Shown: positions 16,296-25,951, counted from the stretch's first letter. The stretch: 64,000 nucleotides of DNA from Sulfobacillus thermotolerans (GCA_002951815.1 CP019454.1:1984001-2048000), one strand, 5' to 3'. Numbers and translations are program-made. The notes: generated by a model not told the origin, from the sequence alone.

Positions 16296-16923
16296 ATGGA
16301 AATAGAAGAATTTTTACCCATTGGTAAGGCAGCTAAATGACTTGGTGTCACACCCCAAACGATTCGCAGGTGGCAGAAAGAAGGGAAGATTCAAGAAACG
16401 TTCACCCACTGATCGACGCTTATACAGCGTCCGCGAAGTGAAACGCATTCTGGGAGTGCGCACACAAGAACACGTCGTGATTTACGCCAGAGTGTCGTCT
16501 GCCCAGCAGAAAACGGATGGTAATTTAGCACGGCAAGTCCAGCGGTTGAAGCAATACGCACAAGATCACGGATATGAAGTGTCGCGTGTGTTTCAAGAGC
16601 AAGCATCTGGTATCAACGAGAACCGCAAGCAACTCCATCAACTGCTACAACTCGCGGAACAGCACGAGATTCAACGCGTGTTGATTGAATGTCCTAATCG
16701 AGTGGCACGGTTTGGGTATCGGTATGTGGAGCGATTTTTCAGGAGTCACGGAGTGACAGTCGAAGTTACGCATAAAACAGAACCGAAGTCGTCACAAGAA
16801 GAATTGGTAAACGATTTATTGACGATCGTGACGGTGTTTTCGGCTCGCTTGTATGGAAAACGATCCCAGAAATTTCGACAAAAAGCCAAACAGCTAATCC
16901 ATGAGATGGAGGGGGGAAAACGC
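16296..16923 (+). pseudogene. tnpA: IS607 TnpA serine recombinase, broken
   Basis: It starts at ATG 16296 (MEIEEFLPIGKAAK), meets an in-frame TGA at 16338-16340, then continues LGVTPQTIRRWQKEGKI, a MerR-like DNA-binding helix-turn-helix. Near 16400 the frame moves by one base into KRSPTDRRLYSVREV. The resolvase domain follows: YARVSSAQQK with the nucleophilic Ser, ASGINENR and CPNRVARFGYRYVERFF. The frame then runs without a stop into tnpB, whereas TnpA usually terminates there. Decay by one nonsense and one indel explains the pattern. Confidence 0.8.
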
Positions 16924-18435
16924 ATGCCGATGCTAGTAAAAACGGTCAAGATCGGTGTCCATAAAGAACTTCATGCGGTCAAACAACAATCCATCTTAGC
17001 CACACAAGCATTATATAACCAGACGATGGCGTTTTATATGGAGTTTTTCGTCGGGCATGTCGCGGTGTTGGATGCCAAGAAAGAAGCCCGTCATAAGAAT
17101 GGCACACCGTATGAACGAATGTGGACCAATCAAGAATTGCTCGCGTTTGCCGAAAGGCACACGCTGGACACCAAGACACATCCTCATCCCTTGCAGCCCT
17201 TGATGGAAAGTCTGCCTAGTGCGCGAACCATGCCAGTCAGCCTTCGTCGTGCCGCCATTAACCACGCGATTGGCAAAGTAAAGTCGTGGTACAGTCTACT
17301 CAAATTATGGGAAGCCACCGACCGCAAAAAGCGGCCACCACAACTCGGCACACCCCACGAACCCATCACGTTTTATTCGGATATGGTGGAATATCCTGAT
17401 GTGGATTTGGAATTTCAGCGCCAAGGTCGCCATGATTTTGTCGCGGTGAAATTGTTTCACGAAGGCCAATGGCAGTTAGTGCCCCTGCCTGTGATTCTCC
17501 ATCCTCACGCACAAAAAGTATTGGGTGAATCACAAACGGAATCGGCACGTATCGCGGAAACAACAAGTCAGATCACAGCGCGTAAAGCCCCGAAAGAAGC
17601 ATGGACAAAAGAAGAAAAGGCATCCGTTCGCCCAAAGCGGTGGTACACCCTGTCCCTGTCCCTTTACGTGAAACGGGACAAGCAATATCGGGGCGGGTTG
17701 CGCTTTGCGCTCCATATACCGTTTGAGAAGGGGTAGATGCACCCAAAAATGCCAAAGAACAATTCGCCACGGATCCAAAAATGCCTGTCGTCACCGTTGA
17801 TCTTGGGGTGAATCGTTTGGCTGTTATGGGGGCGTTTCGTGATGACAAATTGCTGGCTACGCAATGCATTCACGGCGGAAAAGTCAATCATCATCGGCAT
17901 CAGTTGTTAAATGCCATTGCGAACAAACGCCCAAAGCGGAAGACTTCAAGCCAATGTGCACGATAACGTCGGTCTCTGGAACAAGGTGCGAAACATTGAT
18001 GAGAACGCGGCGCGGCAGGTTGCCCGCCAGATCGTCAAATTCGCCATTGACCACGGAGCCAAAGTGGTTGTGTTTGAGTATCTTCGCGGGTATCGTCCGC
18101 CAAAGGAACGGATGAGCCGATCTGGTCGGAAGAATCACAAACGAGCCTACTGGCTACGTGGCAAGATCGTCACATGGGTGCGTGATTTGGCGTTTCGCGA
18201 AGGCATCTTAACAGTGGAACGCAATCCCGCGTATACATCGCAAATGTGCCCGCATTGTCACATGCCAGGAGAGCGAACTGGTCATCATTTTACCTGTCAA
18301 AATCCCGTCCATTCCTACCGTGCGGATGCTGATTTTGTGGGCATGATGAATCTGTACAGAAAGTGGAACGGCACGTTCGTCTATCCGCGAAAAAAACGTG
18401 CGGATGAACCAAATCCTGCGCAGGTGACGGCCTAA
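16924..18435 (+). pseudogene. tnpB: TnpB RNA-guided nuclease, frameshifted
   Basis: The start ATG at 16924 follows GGAGGGGG. The N-terminal part runs to a TAG at 17734, where a G run (17730-17733) appears one base short. The next frame gives VVTVDLGVNRLAV, the RuvC-I motif with its Asp. Another one-base change near 17942 leads to FEYLRGY (RuvC-II Glu), a zinc-finger-like CPHC...C segment and RADADFVGMMNL (RuvC-III Asp). TnpB uses a guide RNA made from the element's right end. With two frame changes this copy is presumably inactive unless they are sequence errors. Confidence 0.8.
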
Positions 18436-18440
18436 AACAG

Positions 18441-18480
18441 TGCAGGTCTATCATTCAGCCAATGACTGTCTGATAGTGCA
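18441..18480 (+). other. Hairpin at the presumed right end of the IS607-type element
   Basis: TGCA and CTATCA on the left pair with TGATAG and TGCA on the right, starting five bases after the tnpB stop. This is where TnpB guide RNAs end and where IS607/IS605 elements keep imperfect palindromes. No other gene is seen between here and 18665. Confidence 0.4.
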
Positions 18481-18665
18481 AGGATAGCGCAGAGGCTAAG
18501 ACATTCAGTGCATGCAAGGAGCTGTGACCCCATAAGAAACTTGGCGTTTGCCCCTCAAGAGGATAGACGGCTCATTGCACTGCCGTTGCGGGTTCGGTGT
18601 GCGACTGAATATGCTGAGATGGTCGTAAATCATCTCAGGGATAGAGGCTGTAATGGGGGATTGGG

Positions 18666-18884
18666 CTACCTTTGGACGGCTCGCCACGTTAATTCATCGA
18701 CCCGGACCTCGCCCATGCCATTGCACATGCGGCACGTGGTGTACCCGCGGTGGTCGCAGTGGATACAGCCCTCACTTTCGCATTCTGGGCAAATATCTTC
18801 GCCATAGCCAAAGCATTGAAGACAGGGTTCCCATATTGCGGAAGGAGATTTACGAAATAGGGGCGATTGTCTCGATTTGAACAT
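18666..18884 (-). CDS. Small DnaJ-type zinc-finger protein
   Basis: 72 residues from the ATG at 18884, chosen because GGAGGTG precedes it. It carries four Cys motifs in the DnaJ central-domain style: CLQCFGYG, CPECESEG, CIHCDHRG and CRMCNGMG. Two zinc ions could be bound. There is no J-domain or substrate-binding domain. The start overlaps the end of the PucR-like gene upstream, suggesting translational coupling. A folding or redox helper role is inference; function unknown. Confidence 0.6.
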   Translation of the reverse strand: MFKSRQSPLFRKSPSAIWEPCLQCFGYGEDICPECESEGCIHCDHRGYTTCRMCNGMGEVRVDELTWRAVQR

Positions 18885-19296
18885 CCTCTTCACCTCCATG
18901 GAGTAAGGGGTTCTTGCGGTAAAAAGCGAGTGCTAATCCTAGGTCAATGACTGTATCGAGATCCTTAAGATCGCAGCCAAGTATCGTCTGCAAGCGGCTA
19001 AGACGGTACGAAAGGGTATTGCGATGGATATATAGACGCTTTGAGGCGGCCCGTGCGTGGCCATTGCTTTCCAGATAGACTTGTAAGGTCCATAACAATT
19101 CTTGGCTATACGCGCTAGATTGCAATAAGGCGCCAAGTTTTTCTTGGACAAATTCCGCCTGCACCGCTTCCGGTATAGTATCGAACCAGCGTGACAATTG
19201 TGACATCTCCTTTTGAACCATTGGCCATTTCTCGCTTTGCCACCTTGAGAATAGCATCTCGCCTAACAGCCGACTAATACCAAAATCCGAAACCAT
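18850..19296 (-). CDS. PucR/CdaR-type regulator, C-terminal part only
   Basis: 148 residues. The C-terminal PucR helix-turn-helix is clear (SNGHARAASKRLYIHRNTLSYRLSRLQTILG, with key RNTLSYRL). The large N-terminal sensor and GGDEF-like parts of the family (usually 350-550 residues in total) are missing. The ATG at 19296 lacks a good ribosome site, so the gene is probably 5'-truncated; a GGAGG-ATG at about 19321 opens another frame. It is divergent from the DAB operon. Confidence 0.6.
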   Translation of the reverse strand: MVSDFGISRLLGEMLFSRWQSEKWPMVQKEMSQLSRWFDTIPEAVQAEFVQEKLGALLQSSAYSQELLWTLQVYLESNGHARAASKRLYIHRNTLSYRLSRLQTILGCDLKDLDTVIDLGLALAFYRKNPLLHGGEEDVQIETIAPIS

Positions 19297-19518
19297 TTAT
19301 AAGTGCGCAATGATAGATACATGACGCCTCCGTTTTTTCGGGACCGCTATTCGTCAGTGCGAGGTGACTTTGCACCTGAAACTGTACTGACTCAAGCGAG
19401 GTTCTGTTGGACAGGGCGTTCTTCATTGGTTGGCGGCGGCAAGAATAGCGATTCGGAAACGAGGGAGGTTAATGGCATTGCTCTGGGCTATCAACGCACG
19501 GAAATTTTTTTAAAGTGA

Positions 19519-19548
19519 TTGCATTTTCAACCAGAGGACTCGTATAAT
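19519..19548 (+). promoter_or_regulatory. Promoter of the dabB-dabA operon
   Basis: TTGCAT (19519-19524), an 18-base spacer and a consensus TATAAT (19543-19548). Transcription would begin at about 19555, just before the large palindrome. Confidence 0.65.
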
Positions 19549-19564
19549 AGTAAACGACTTTGAA

Positions 19565-19600
19565 TTCACGAATTTTATATCGCATATAAAACGTCGTGAA
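19565..19600 (+). promoter_or_regulatory. 36-bp palindrome in the leader of the DAB operon
   Basis: TTCACGA-a-TTTTATAT-cgc-ATATAAAA-cg-TCGTGAA: two nested pairs of perfect inverted arms with only a one-base asymmetry. It lies between the predicted transcription start and the dabB ribosome site. It contains T-N11-A, the LysR-type binding pattern, and would also fold into a 15-bp RNA hairpin. It is a candidate operator for the LysR regulator encoded downstream. Confidence 0.55.
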
Positions 19601-19654
19601 GTGAACTTCCGTAAACTGATGCATTGTGGTGAGCGACGAGAGGAGTTAAGGGCT

Positions 19655-21295
19655 ATGATGGAATTGTCGAAAGTCATATCAGACATCTTGGGGATACTGC
19701 CCTGGCCTTTCGTATTCGCAGGGTTAATCGCTATGGGCGCTTACCGCAATCCTGGGGTCATTAAAAAGATGGTCTTGGGGGCGTCAGTGATCACCTTACT
19801 ATTGGCAGGGCTGGACGCCGTCCTATACTTTGTGGGCTGGTCCACCGCACATCATGCGCCGCTAGGTTCTTCACGGGGGCTGGGAGCGTGGGTTGACGTC
19901 AATGTCTTAACCATTTTGATGTCGTTGTTGGTGAGCTTCGTAGGATTAGTCGTCACGCGTTATGCCTATACCTATATGCGTGGCGATGTGCACGAGGGAC
20001 GGTTTCACCAATGGCTAAGCCTGACATTAGGATCATTTCTATGGATGATTGCGGCTTCCAATTTGTGGACGTTTTTCATTTTTTGGATTGCGGCCAGTTT
20101 GAGTTTGCATCCATTGTTAGCGTTTTACCGCGGGCGTCCCGCGGCGGTGTTGACGGCGCGTAAGAAATATTTTGTCGACCGCCTTGCAGACGGTAGTCTA
20201 TTGGTCGCCTTTATCCTCATCGCACGTACTCTGCATACAGCACGGTTTGCTGTGATTGGGAGCACGTTGATGAATTTTTCGGGTCCGCTGCCTTTCGCTT
20301 TGCAACTGGCTGGGGGACTTCTGATTGTGAGTGCCGTCCTCAAAAGTGCACAATTTCCTTTCCATGGGTGGTTGATTCAAGTCATGGAAGCGCCGACGCC
20401 GGTTTCTGCGGTGCTGCATGCTGGCATCATTTATACAGGGGTATTGTTGTTACTACGGCTAGAACCGCTCGTAGCGCAAGAAACATGGACAGGTGACGTT
20501 TTGATTGGAATTGGATTGCTGTCGATGATTTCAGGGTCGTTGATGATGATGGCGGCGTCTAATATCAAGGCGTCTTTAGCCTATTCGACGCACGCGCAAA
20601 TGAGTTTTGTGCTGATTGAATGTGGGTTAGGGCTTTATAGTCTGGCGTTGTTACACATTATGTCACATGCCGTGTATAAGGCTCATGCCTTTCTCTCGTC
20701 GGGAAGTGTCGTGGAACAATTTCGAGCGCCCAAATTACAACGCGGGCCGGTGTTTCTTCCAGCCTCGCGCATGCTGATGAGTGTGGGAGTGGCCTTGGGT
20801 TCGGTTGTGGGTGTCAGTGTTGTGATGGGACTTCCACTATTCGCGCACGTTCCGCTATTGGTGATGGAAACGATTCTTTTAATCGCCTTGATTCAAATGG
20901 TTATGCTGGCGTTGACCGAGAAAGCTGTCGAAGGAATCCAATTCGTGGGGCTCATTCTGGGGCTGAACGTTGGTGTGTCTTTGGCCTTCTTAGGGCTTGG
21001 GTCCGTGTTCAATGGGTTCTTGGCGACTTTGTGGCCGCCCGTAGCTCATGCCAATGGGGGAGTTTTGCAATACGTGCTATGGGGATTGATTATCGTGAGC
21101 TTTGTCGGCTTGCTCTTCGTTCAGTACAATTTGCCGCGGATCCGCCGGCATCCCTGGGGGTTGGCCATTTACTTGCATTTGTATACCGACTATGTCGACC
21201 TGATAGTCACGCGGTGGGTGCGCCAATTGTGGGGCTGTAAGATCGTGCAAGCGTCGGTCCTACCGGCTGCTCATCCATCGGAGGTCTTGTCATGA
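19655..21295 (+). CDS. dabB: DabB, NuoL-like membrane subunit of the DAB inorganic-carbon pump
   Basis: 546 residues from ATG 19655, preceded by GAGGAG. Polytopic, with about 13-15 hydrophobic segments and the proton-channel core of the NuoL/MrpA family (PFHGWLIQVMEAPTPVSAVLHAG, cited by its key residues HGWL, P-T-P and LHAG). The partner is the DUF2309 protein encoded directly downstream with an ATGA overlap. Known DAB complexes couple cation flux through DabB to vectorial CO2 hydration by DabA, accumulating bicarbonate in the cytoplasm. This fits an autotroph in acidic habitat, where dissolved carbon is CO2. Confidence 0.9.
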   Translation: MMELSKVISDILGILPWPFVFAGLIAMGAYRNPGVIKKMVLGASVITLLLAGLDAVLYFVGWSTAHHAPLGSSRGLGAWVDVNVLTILMSLLVSFVGLVVTRYAYTYMRGDVHEGRFHQWLSLTLGSFLWMIAASNLWTFFIFWIAASLSLHPLLAFYRGRPAAVLTARKKYFVDRLADGSLLVAFILIARTLHTARFAVIGSTLMNFSGPLPFALQLAGGLLIVSAVLKSAQFPFHGWLIQVMEAPTPVSAVLHAGIIYTGVLLLLRLEPLVAQETWTGDVLIGIGLLSMISGSLMMMAASNIKASLAYSTHAQMSFVLIECGLGLYSLALLHIMSHAVYKAHAFLSSGSVVEQFRAPKLQRGPVFLPASRMLMSVGVALGSVVGVSVVMGLPLFAHVPLLVMETILLIALIQMVMLALTEKAVEGIQFVGLILGLNVGVSLAFLGLGSVFNGFLATLWPPVAHANGGVLQYVLWGLIIVSFVGLLFVQYNLPRIRRHPWGLAIYLHLYTDYVDLIVTRWVRQLWGCKIVQASVLPAAHPSEVLS

Positions 21296-23775
21296 CGATG
21301 GTGCATTTCAAGGGCCCACAACTCATCCAGCAAGCCCAAAGTGTCATGGAACGGATTGCCCCACTGTGGCCGCTAGACAGTTTTGTCGCCGTCAATCCCT
21401 ATATGGGCCTCATGCAGTCCTTTTGGGATGCGCACGAAACGTTGAAACGTGTTGTGGGCCAAGGTCTATGCATGCCGCGAGAGTATTATTGGCAGAAAAT
21501 GAAAGACGGCCGCATCACGCATGAGGATATCGCCACAGCCATTCAAGAATTTGGTTATGGGGACGAGGCGGCGGGTATTGAACAGATGTTAGTCCAACCG
21601 TCCCGATCCCGAGATATACCCTTTAAGTTGCTGACGGATATTTTGGGGCAAATCGAGCAGCAAGATTGGTCAGCCTTTGTTGTCGAACACACCAGTCGTT
21701 ATTGCGCCGCGTATTACGACCAAGGGCAGGCTCTTTGGTCATTTCCTTGGAAAGACTTGCCGCTGTATACCAGTTGGCGCCAATTTGTGCGGTATGATAA
21801 AAGCCCACGGCTATGGGGCGTCAAAGGTTTTGGCGAGGCGTTGGACCGGTGGCCGGATACGGCCGAAGGGGCCATCGTGCAAGCGATTCAAACACTCGAT
21901 GTGCCAGGGGAAGTTTTGGACGACTATCTTTATGCCGTTTTGTTGAGCATTGGGGGATGGGCAGGGTGGACACGGTATTTGCGATTCCAGGCCGAACTGC
22001 AAGGACACGACAATGCTGACCTCCAGGATCTGCTAGCGATCCGTCTGTCGTGGGAGGCCTTGTTGTATCAGTTAAAGTCCAGCGATCTATTGAAGAGTCG
22101 GTGGCGTGAATTCTTGGTCCAAGCCGCCGAGTCCGCAGGGCATTCGTCCAAGGAAATCCCAATCGATCCGATTTGGCAAACGGCATTGGAAATAGGATAC
22201 CAGCGCCAGTTGTTGGGGCTTTTGAACGGTTCTGTCGAATCACAACCCTTCCAGGACCGGGCATCGGTGCAAGCGGTGTTTTGTATCGATGTGCGTTCAG
22301 AGGTCTTTCGCCGCGCTTTCGAGACGGTGGAGCCGGGCGTGCAGACCTTAGGTTTTGCCGGATTTTTTGGCATACCTATGGAATATGTTCGCTTTGGCGA
22401 TAGTGCAGGGCAGGCCCATCTTCCGGTCTTGTTCACGCCTAGCTACCGTATCGCAGAATCTTTGAATCCGGATTCTGAACGACAAGACACGAAAACCCTC
22501 TTGGTCAAACGACATAACCAGCTACGGTTAAATAAGGTCTGGAAAATCTTTAAAACTTCTGCAACGTCCACCTTTGCGTTTGTGGAATCCGTAGGGCTTT
22601 TATGGGCGCCCAAGCTAATCAGCGACAGTATGGGGTGGACCCGTCCTGTTCCCAAACCAGATGACGTGGGCCTTTCACGAACTGACCGCCGTCGTTTGCA
22701 GCCTCAACTGTCATCTGAGAGCAAATCTCAGGACCTTGTTTCCGACATGATCACCGGTATTCCCGAAGCCGATCGACCTGCCCTAGCGGAATCGGTGTTA
22801 CGCAACATGGGCTTGATGGGGAACTTCGCCCGTCTAGTGCTCTTAGTCGGGCATGGGAGCATGACGGTGAACAATCCCCAGGCTTCTGCGTTGGACTGTG
22901 GTGCGTGTGGAGGGCAATCCGGAGAGGCCAATGCGCGTGTGGCAGCCGCTTTGTTAAATGACCCGGGTACACGTCACGGCTTGGCACAGCGAGGGTTAGC
23001 CATTCCTGATGACACCTATTTTTTGGCGGGATTGCATGACACCGTGACCGAAGAGCTACGTTTGTTAAATAAAGAGGTCATACCGTCTTCACATGTCTTA
23101 GATGTTCAGCAATTGGAACAGTGGTTACAGCAAGCGGGACAGCTTGCCCGGGCAGAACGCTTGTCCCGTGAGACAAATCAGGAGAACACCCCGGCTAAGG
23201 CCCGTGCAGTCTTATGGCGACGGGCCCGTGATTGGGCAGAGGTGCGACCGGAGTGGGCTTTAGCCGGCAATGCCGCATTTATTGCGGCTCCACGGTACAG
23301 AACGCGTCAGCGAGATTTAGCGGGCCGGGCGTTTTTGCATGAATATGATTGGCACCTTGACCCCACATTTAGCACCCTGCAGCAAATCATGACGGCACCG
23401 ATGGTTGTAGCACAATGGATTAATATGCAATATTACGGGTCTATGGTGGATCCGCGTCGTTTGGGCAGTGGCAATAAAGTGTTGCATAACGTGACGGGGG
23501 GATCTGTTGGGGTGCTCGAAGGAAATGGAGGCGATTTGCGGGCCGGATTAGCCTGGCAGTCTTTGCATGACGGTACCCGCTGGATGCATGAGCCAATGCG
23601 TCTCACAGTGCTCATTGAGGCCCCTCGGGAGGCCATCGATGAGGTCATTGCGCACCATGACGAGGTGCAGCACCTTGTCGAAGATGCATGGATTTATCTG
23701 TTTCAGATTGATGACGACGGGCGTATCCATCGCCGTGGTCTTAATAAACAATGGGCTCTCGTGGGCGCCCAGTGA
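21292..23775 (+). CDS. dabA: DabA (DUF2309), carbonic-anhydrase-like subunit of the DAB pump
   Basis: 827 residues, starting inside the dabB stop codon (ATGA). The four beta-carbonic-anhydrase-like positions of the family are present: Cys331 and Asp333 in VFCIDVRSE, His521 in LLVGHG, and Cys536 in ALDCGACGG. They would bind zinc and hydrate CO2. Length is typical of the family. Full conservation of these residues argues for an active pump. Soluble, peripheral to DabB on the cytoplasmic side by analogy with characterised complexes. Confidence 0.92.
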   Translation: MTMVHFKGPQLIQQAQSVMERIAPLWPLDSFVAVNPYMGLMQSFWDAHETLKRVVGQGLCMPREYYWQKMKDGRITHEDIATAIQEFGYGDEAAGIEQMLVQPSRSRDIPFKLLTDILGQIEQQDWSAFVVEHTSRYCAAYYDQGQALWSFPWKDLPLYTSWRQFVRYDKSPRLWGVKGFGEALDRWPDTAEGAIVQAIQTLDVPGEVLDDYLYAVLLSIGGWAGWTRYLRFQAELQGHDNADLQDLLAIRLSWEALLYQLKSSDLLKSRWREFLVQAAESAGHSSKEIPIDPIWQTALEIGYQRQLLGLLNGSVESQPFQDRASVQAVFCIDVRSEVFRRAFETVEPGVQTLGFAGFFGIPMEYVRFGDSAGQAHLPVLFTPSYRIAESLNPDSERQDTKTLLVKRHNQLRLNKVWKIFKTSATSTFAFVESVGLLWAPKLISDSMGWTRPVPKPDDVGLSRTDRRRLQPQLSSESKSQDLVSDMITGIPEADRPALAESVLRNMGLMGNFARLVLLVGHGSMTVNNPQASALDCGACGGQSGEANARVAAALLNDPGTRHGLAQRGLAIPDDTYFLAGLHDTVTEELRLLNKEVIPSSHVLDVQQLEQWLQQAGQLARAERLSRETNQENTPAKARAVLWRRARDWAEVRPEWALAGNAAFIAAPRYRTRQRDLAGRAFLHEYDWHLDPTFSTLQQIMTAPMVVAQWINMQYYGSMVDPRRLGSGNKVLHNVTGGSVGVLEGNGGDLRAGLAWQSLHDGTRWMHEPMRLTVLIEAPREAIDEVIAHHDEVQHLVEDAWIYLFQIDDDGRIHRRGLNKQWALVGAQ

Positions 23776-23851
23776 CTTAATTAGGGTGAGCAAGCCTCAT
23801 ATTGGTAGGCGATAAAATGTGAGAGGCAAAGGGTTCAGGAGGGGACGCGAT

Positions 23852-24787
23852 TTGAAAGAAGACGAGGTTCTCATTAATCTCCATCAATTACGGGTCTTCC
23901 GAGAAGTAGCGCGTCGCATGAGTTTTTCCCGGGCCGCGGAGGAAATGATTTTGAGTCAACCGGCGGTGTCCATGCATATCAAACACCTCGAAGAAACGAT
24001 GGGAATGCCGCTATTTGAAAAAGTCGGCCGACAAATTTATCTCACAGAGGCGGGAACTCAGCTGTTAGAGTACAGTCAGCGAGTATTTGCCGTGTTGCAA
24101 GAAACGCGTGAAGCGATGGATGCGTTGCAAGGGGGCGATGCTGGACGTCTTCGGGTCGCAGCTGACACGACGGCGGGTGTCTATGTGGTCCCCGAGTATT
24201 TAGGCATTTTTCGTCAAAAGTTTGCCCGAGTGGACATTAACCTCGATGTTACAAATCGCAAGACGGTCATCGAACGGTTATTGTCTCGAGAAGCGGACTT
24301 AGCGGTTATCGGCAAATTTCCTCATGAAGCGGAATTGGAGGCTATCCCATTTTTGGTCAATGAACTTGTGGTCATTGCGTGGCCGGACCACCCTTTGGCC
24401 CATCATGAGAACATTCCATTAAATGCGCTTGCAGACGAAACGTTTCTGATTCGAGAAGAAGGCTCAGGCACCCGGGCAACGATGGAACAGTTTTTTGACG
24501 AGTCAGGCGTCAGGCCTCGTATTGGCATGGAAGTCGCAAGCAATAGCGCCATTAAACGGGCTGTAGTCCACGGTCTTGGGCTTGCAATCGTTCCGCGCCG
24601 CGCAATTGAACTGGAACTTCGAACTCAGCAATTAGTGGTGTTGAACGTCCAAGGATTCCCTCGGGTACGCTATTGGCATGTGGTCCAATTGCGTGACCGG
24701 ATGTTGCCACCGCCTGCAGTGCATTTTAAGGCGTTGTTGCTCAAACACATCTCCACTCCAAATCCGTCCTTGGATGTCTCCTCTTAA
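23852..24787 (+). CDS. LysR-type regulator (CbbR-like) of the carbon-uptake operon
   Basis: 311 residues from TTG 23852, chosen for AGGAGGGG six bases before it; the GTG at 23819 is weaker. The N-terminal winged helix-turn-helix is clear (LHQLRVFREVARRMSFSRAAEE, key S-R-A-A-E and LSQPAVSMHIKHLE). A periplasmic-binding-like effector domain follows, with the CbbR/CysB-like EEGSGTR and the NSAIKRAVVHGLGLAIVPRRA segment. It lies 76 bases after dabA in the same direction, probably cotranscribed. CbbR-type proteins control CO2-fixation genes; regulation of dabBA is inferred from position. Confidence 0.88.
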   Translation: MKEDEVLINLHQLRVFREVARRMSFSRAAEEMILSQPAVSMHIKHLEETMGMPLFEKVGRQIYLTEAGTQLLEYSQRVFAVLQETREAMDALQGGDAGRLRVAADTTAGVYVVPEYLGIFRQKFARVDINLDVTNRKTVIERLLSREADLAVIGKFPHEAELEAIPFLVNELVVIAWPDHPLAHHENIPLNALADETFLIREEGSGTRATMEQFFDESGVRPRIGMEVASNSAIKRAVVHGLGLAIVPRRAIELELRTQQLVVLNVQGFPRVRYWHVVQLRDRMLPPPAVHFKALLLKHISTPNPSLDVSS

Positions 24788-25294
24788 GTTGTGGCATTGA
24801 ACTGTCGCGCCCTTAGGCATGTAGCGGGCGTGCCGGGAGCGGTAATGGGGCTGTTCGACACGGTTTGTAAGATATTCTCTTACACCAGGTCATGTTGACG
24901 CTGGGTAGCCTCATGGCCTGCTCTAATTACGTACACATGCTAAACGCAATGGCCTTCAGGGGATCCTCCGGTCACCTAGCCTATCCATTATTTCTGACTT
25001 ATGGGTTCTTTTATGTTTCGGTATTAGTCAACAATGGGCTGAGCTGATACGCTTAATTCACAAAAAAACCACGTAATAGGTACTCACAAGGCCCATCATC
25101 GAAACAAAAGGCTGGAGAACCTGTCAGGACGGCTAAAGATATTAATGGGGGGAATGGCGTGAATCGTACGGTATGCTTTGCGGCCACCAGTGCTCTGAAC
25201 TGCTTATGTATAGACGCTCGCAGTCCCCCAAACCCTGTTAAGCGGCAAAGTCATCAGGGTGAACAGAAGCGATGAACATTTGGAGGTCGAAGAA
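24788..25294 (+). other. Half-kilobase without a supported gene
   Basis: Only a 38-codon frame from GTG 25159 to TGA 25275, with a GGGGGGA site, could be a leader peptide for the phosphatase gene; it has no recognisable features. No strong terminator was found after the LysR gene. Confidence 0.35.
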
Positions 25295-25951
25295 TTGGCG
25301 ATGAAAACGGTGTACTTTGTCCGGCATGGTCGAACAACATGGAATGACCGCGGCAATCGTTACTGTGGACGATCAGATTTAGAGTTGACGGAAGCGGGAA
25401 TGGGCCAAGCTCTTCGGCTTGCGCAAATGTTTGAGGATGTACCTTTAGATGTGGCTTTTGCGTCACCTTTGCAGCGCGCTATTGCGACAGCGTTTCCGAT
25501 TGCCAACCGCGCGGGCGTGTCCTTGCATATCGATAGCCGGTTGCAAGAAATTGATTTCGGCAACTGGGAAGGATTAACCCAACAAGAAATCGAGTCATCC
25601 GATACGCTCCAGTGGCAACGCTGGGTGCAAGATCCGGCCGTGACCAAAGCAGGAGGAACGGGCGAAACGGGGCAGGAGGCTGTAGTCCGCATGCAGCATT
25701 TTATTGAGGACGTGAAAAGTTGGCCGTTTCAAAATGTGTTGGTCACGTCCCACAATACCGTGATGCGTCTTTTTATTGCCGCATCTTTGGCATTGCCGTT
25801 GGCCAGTTATCGGCACTTTGAAATGGATAATGGAGACGTTTGGGTGATGAGGATTGGAGAAATGGGGGAGATGAAGTGGAAACCTGGAATTTCTTGCGCG
25901 CATAGAAATTCCACCACCGAAAATGCGGCAGCCATGACTGAACTGAGGTAA
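25295..25951 (+). CDS. Histidine phosphatase (phosphoglycerate-mutase-like)
   Basis: 218 residues from TTG 25295, eight bases after GGAGG; ATG 25301 is the alternative. Signature FVRHGRTTWN with the phospho-accepting His, then ASPLQRAIATA with the second Arg, LQEIDFGNWEG, and VTSHNTVMR with the second His. The pattern fits cofactor-independent branch-1 enzymes such as alpha-ribazole phosphatase or PhoE-like broad phosphatases. Substrate cannot be assigned. Monocistronic. Confidence 0.85.
   Translation: MAMKTVYFVRHGRTTWNDRGNRYCGRSDLELTEAGMGQALRLAQMFEDVPLDVAFASPLQRAIATAFPIANRAGVSLHIDSRLQEIDFGNWEGLTQQEIESSDTLQWQRWVQDPAVTKAGGTGETGQEAVVRMQHFIEDVKSWPFQNVLVTSHNTVMRLFIAASLALPLASYRHFEMDNGDVWVMRIGEMGEMKWKPGISCAHRNSTTENAAAMTELR

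Larger units (their letters stand above)
16296..18480 (+). mobile_element. Broken IS607-type element carrying tnpA and tnpB
   Basis: The unit comprises a MerR-like helix-turn-helix start, a serine recombinase and a TnpB nuclease, in the IS607 gene order, and ends with a hairpin just after tnpB (18441-18480; CTATCA pairs with TGATAG). The exact ends could not be set, since IS607 elements lack inverted repeats and target-site duplications. At least one nonsense codon and three frame changes make it inactive as read. Confidence 0.75.

Noticed and set aside
21821-22436. Minus-strand frames of 122-147 codons opposite dabA
   Set aside because: Pro/Arg/Ser-rich antisense shadows of a strongly supported gene.
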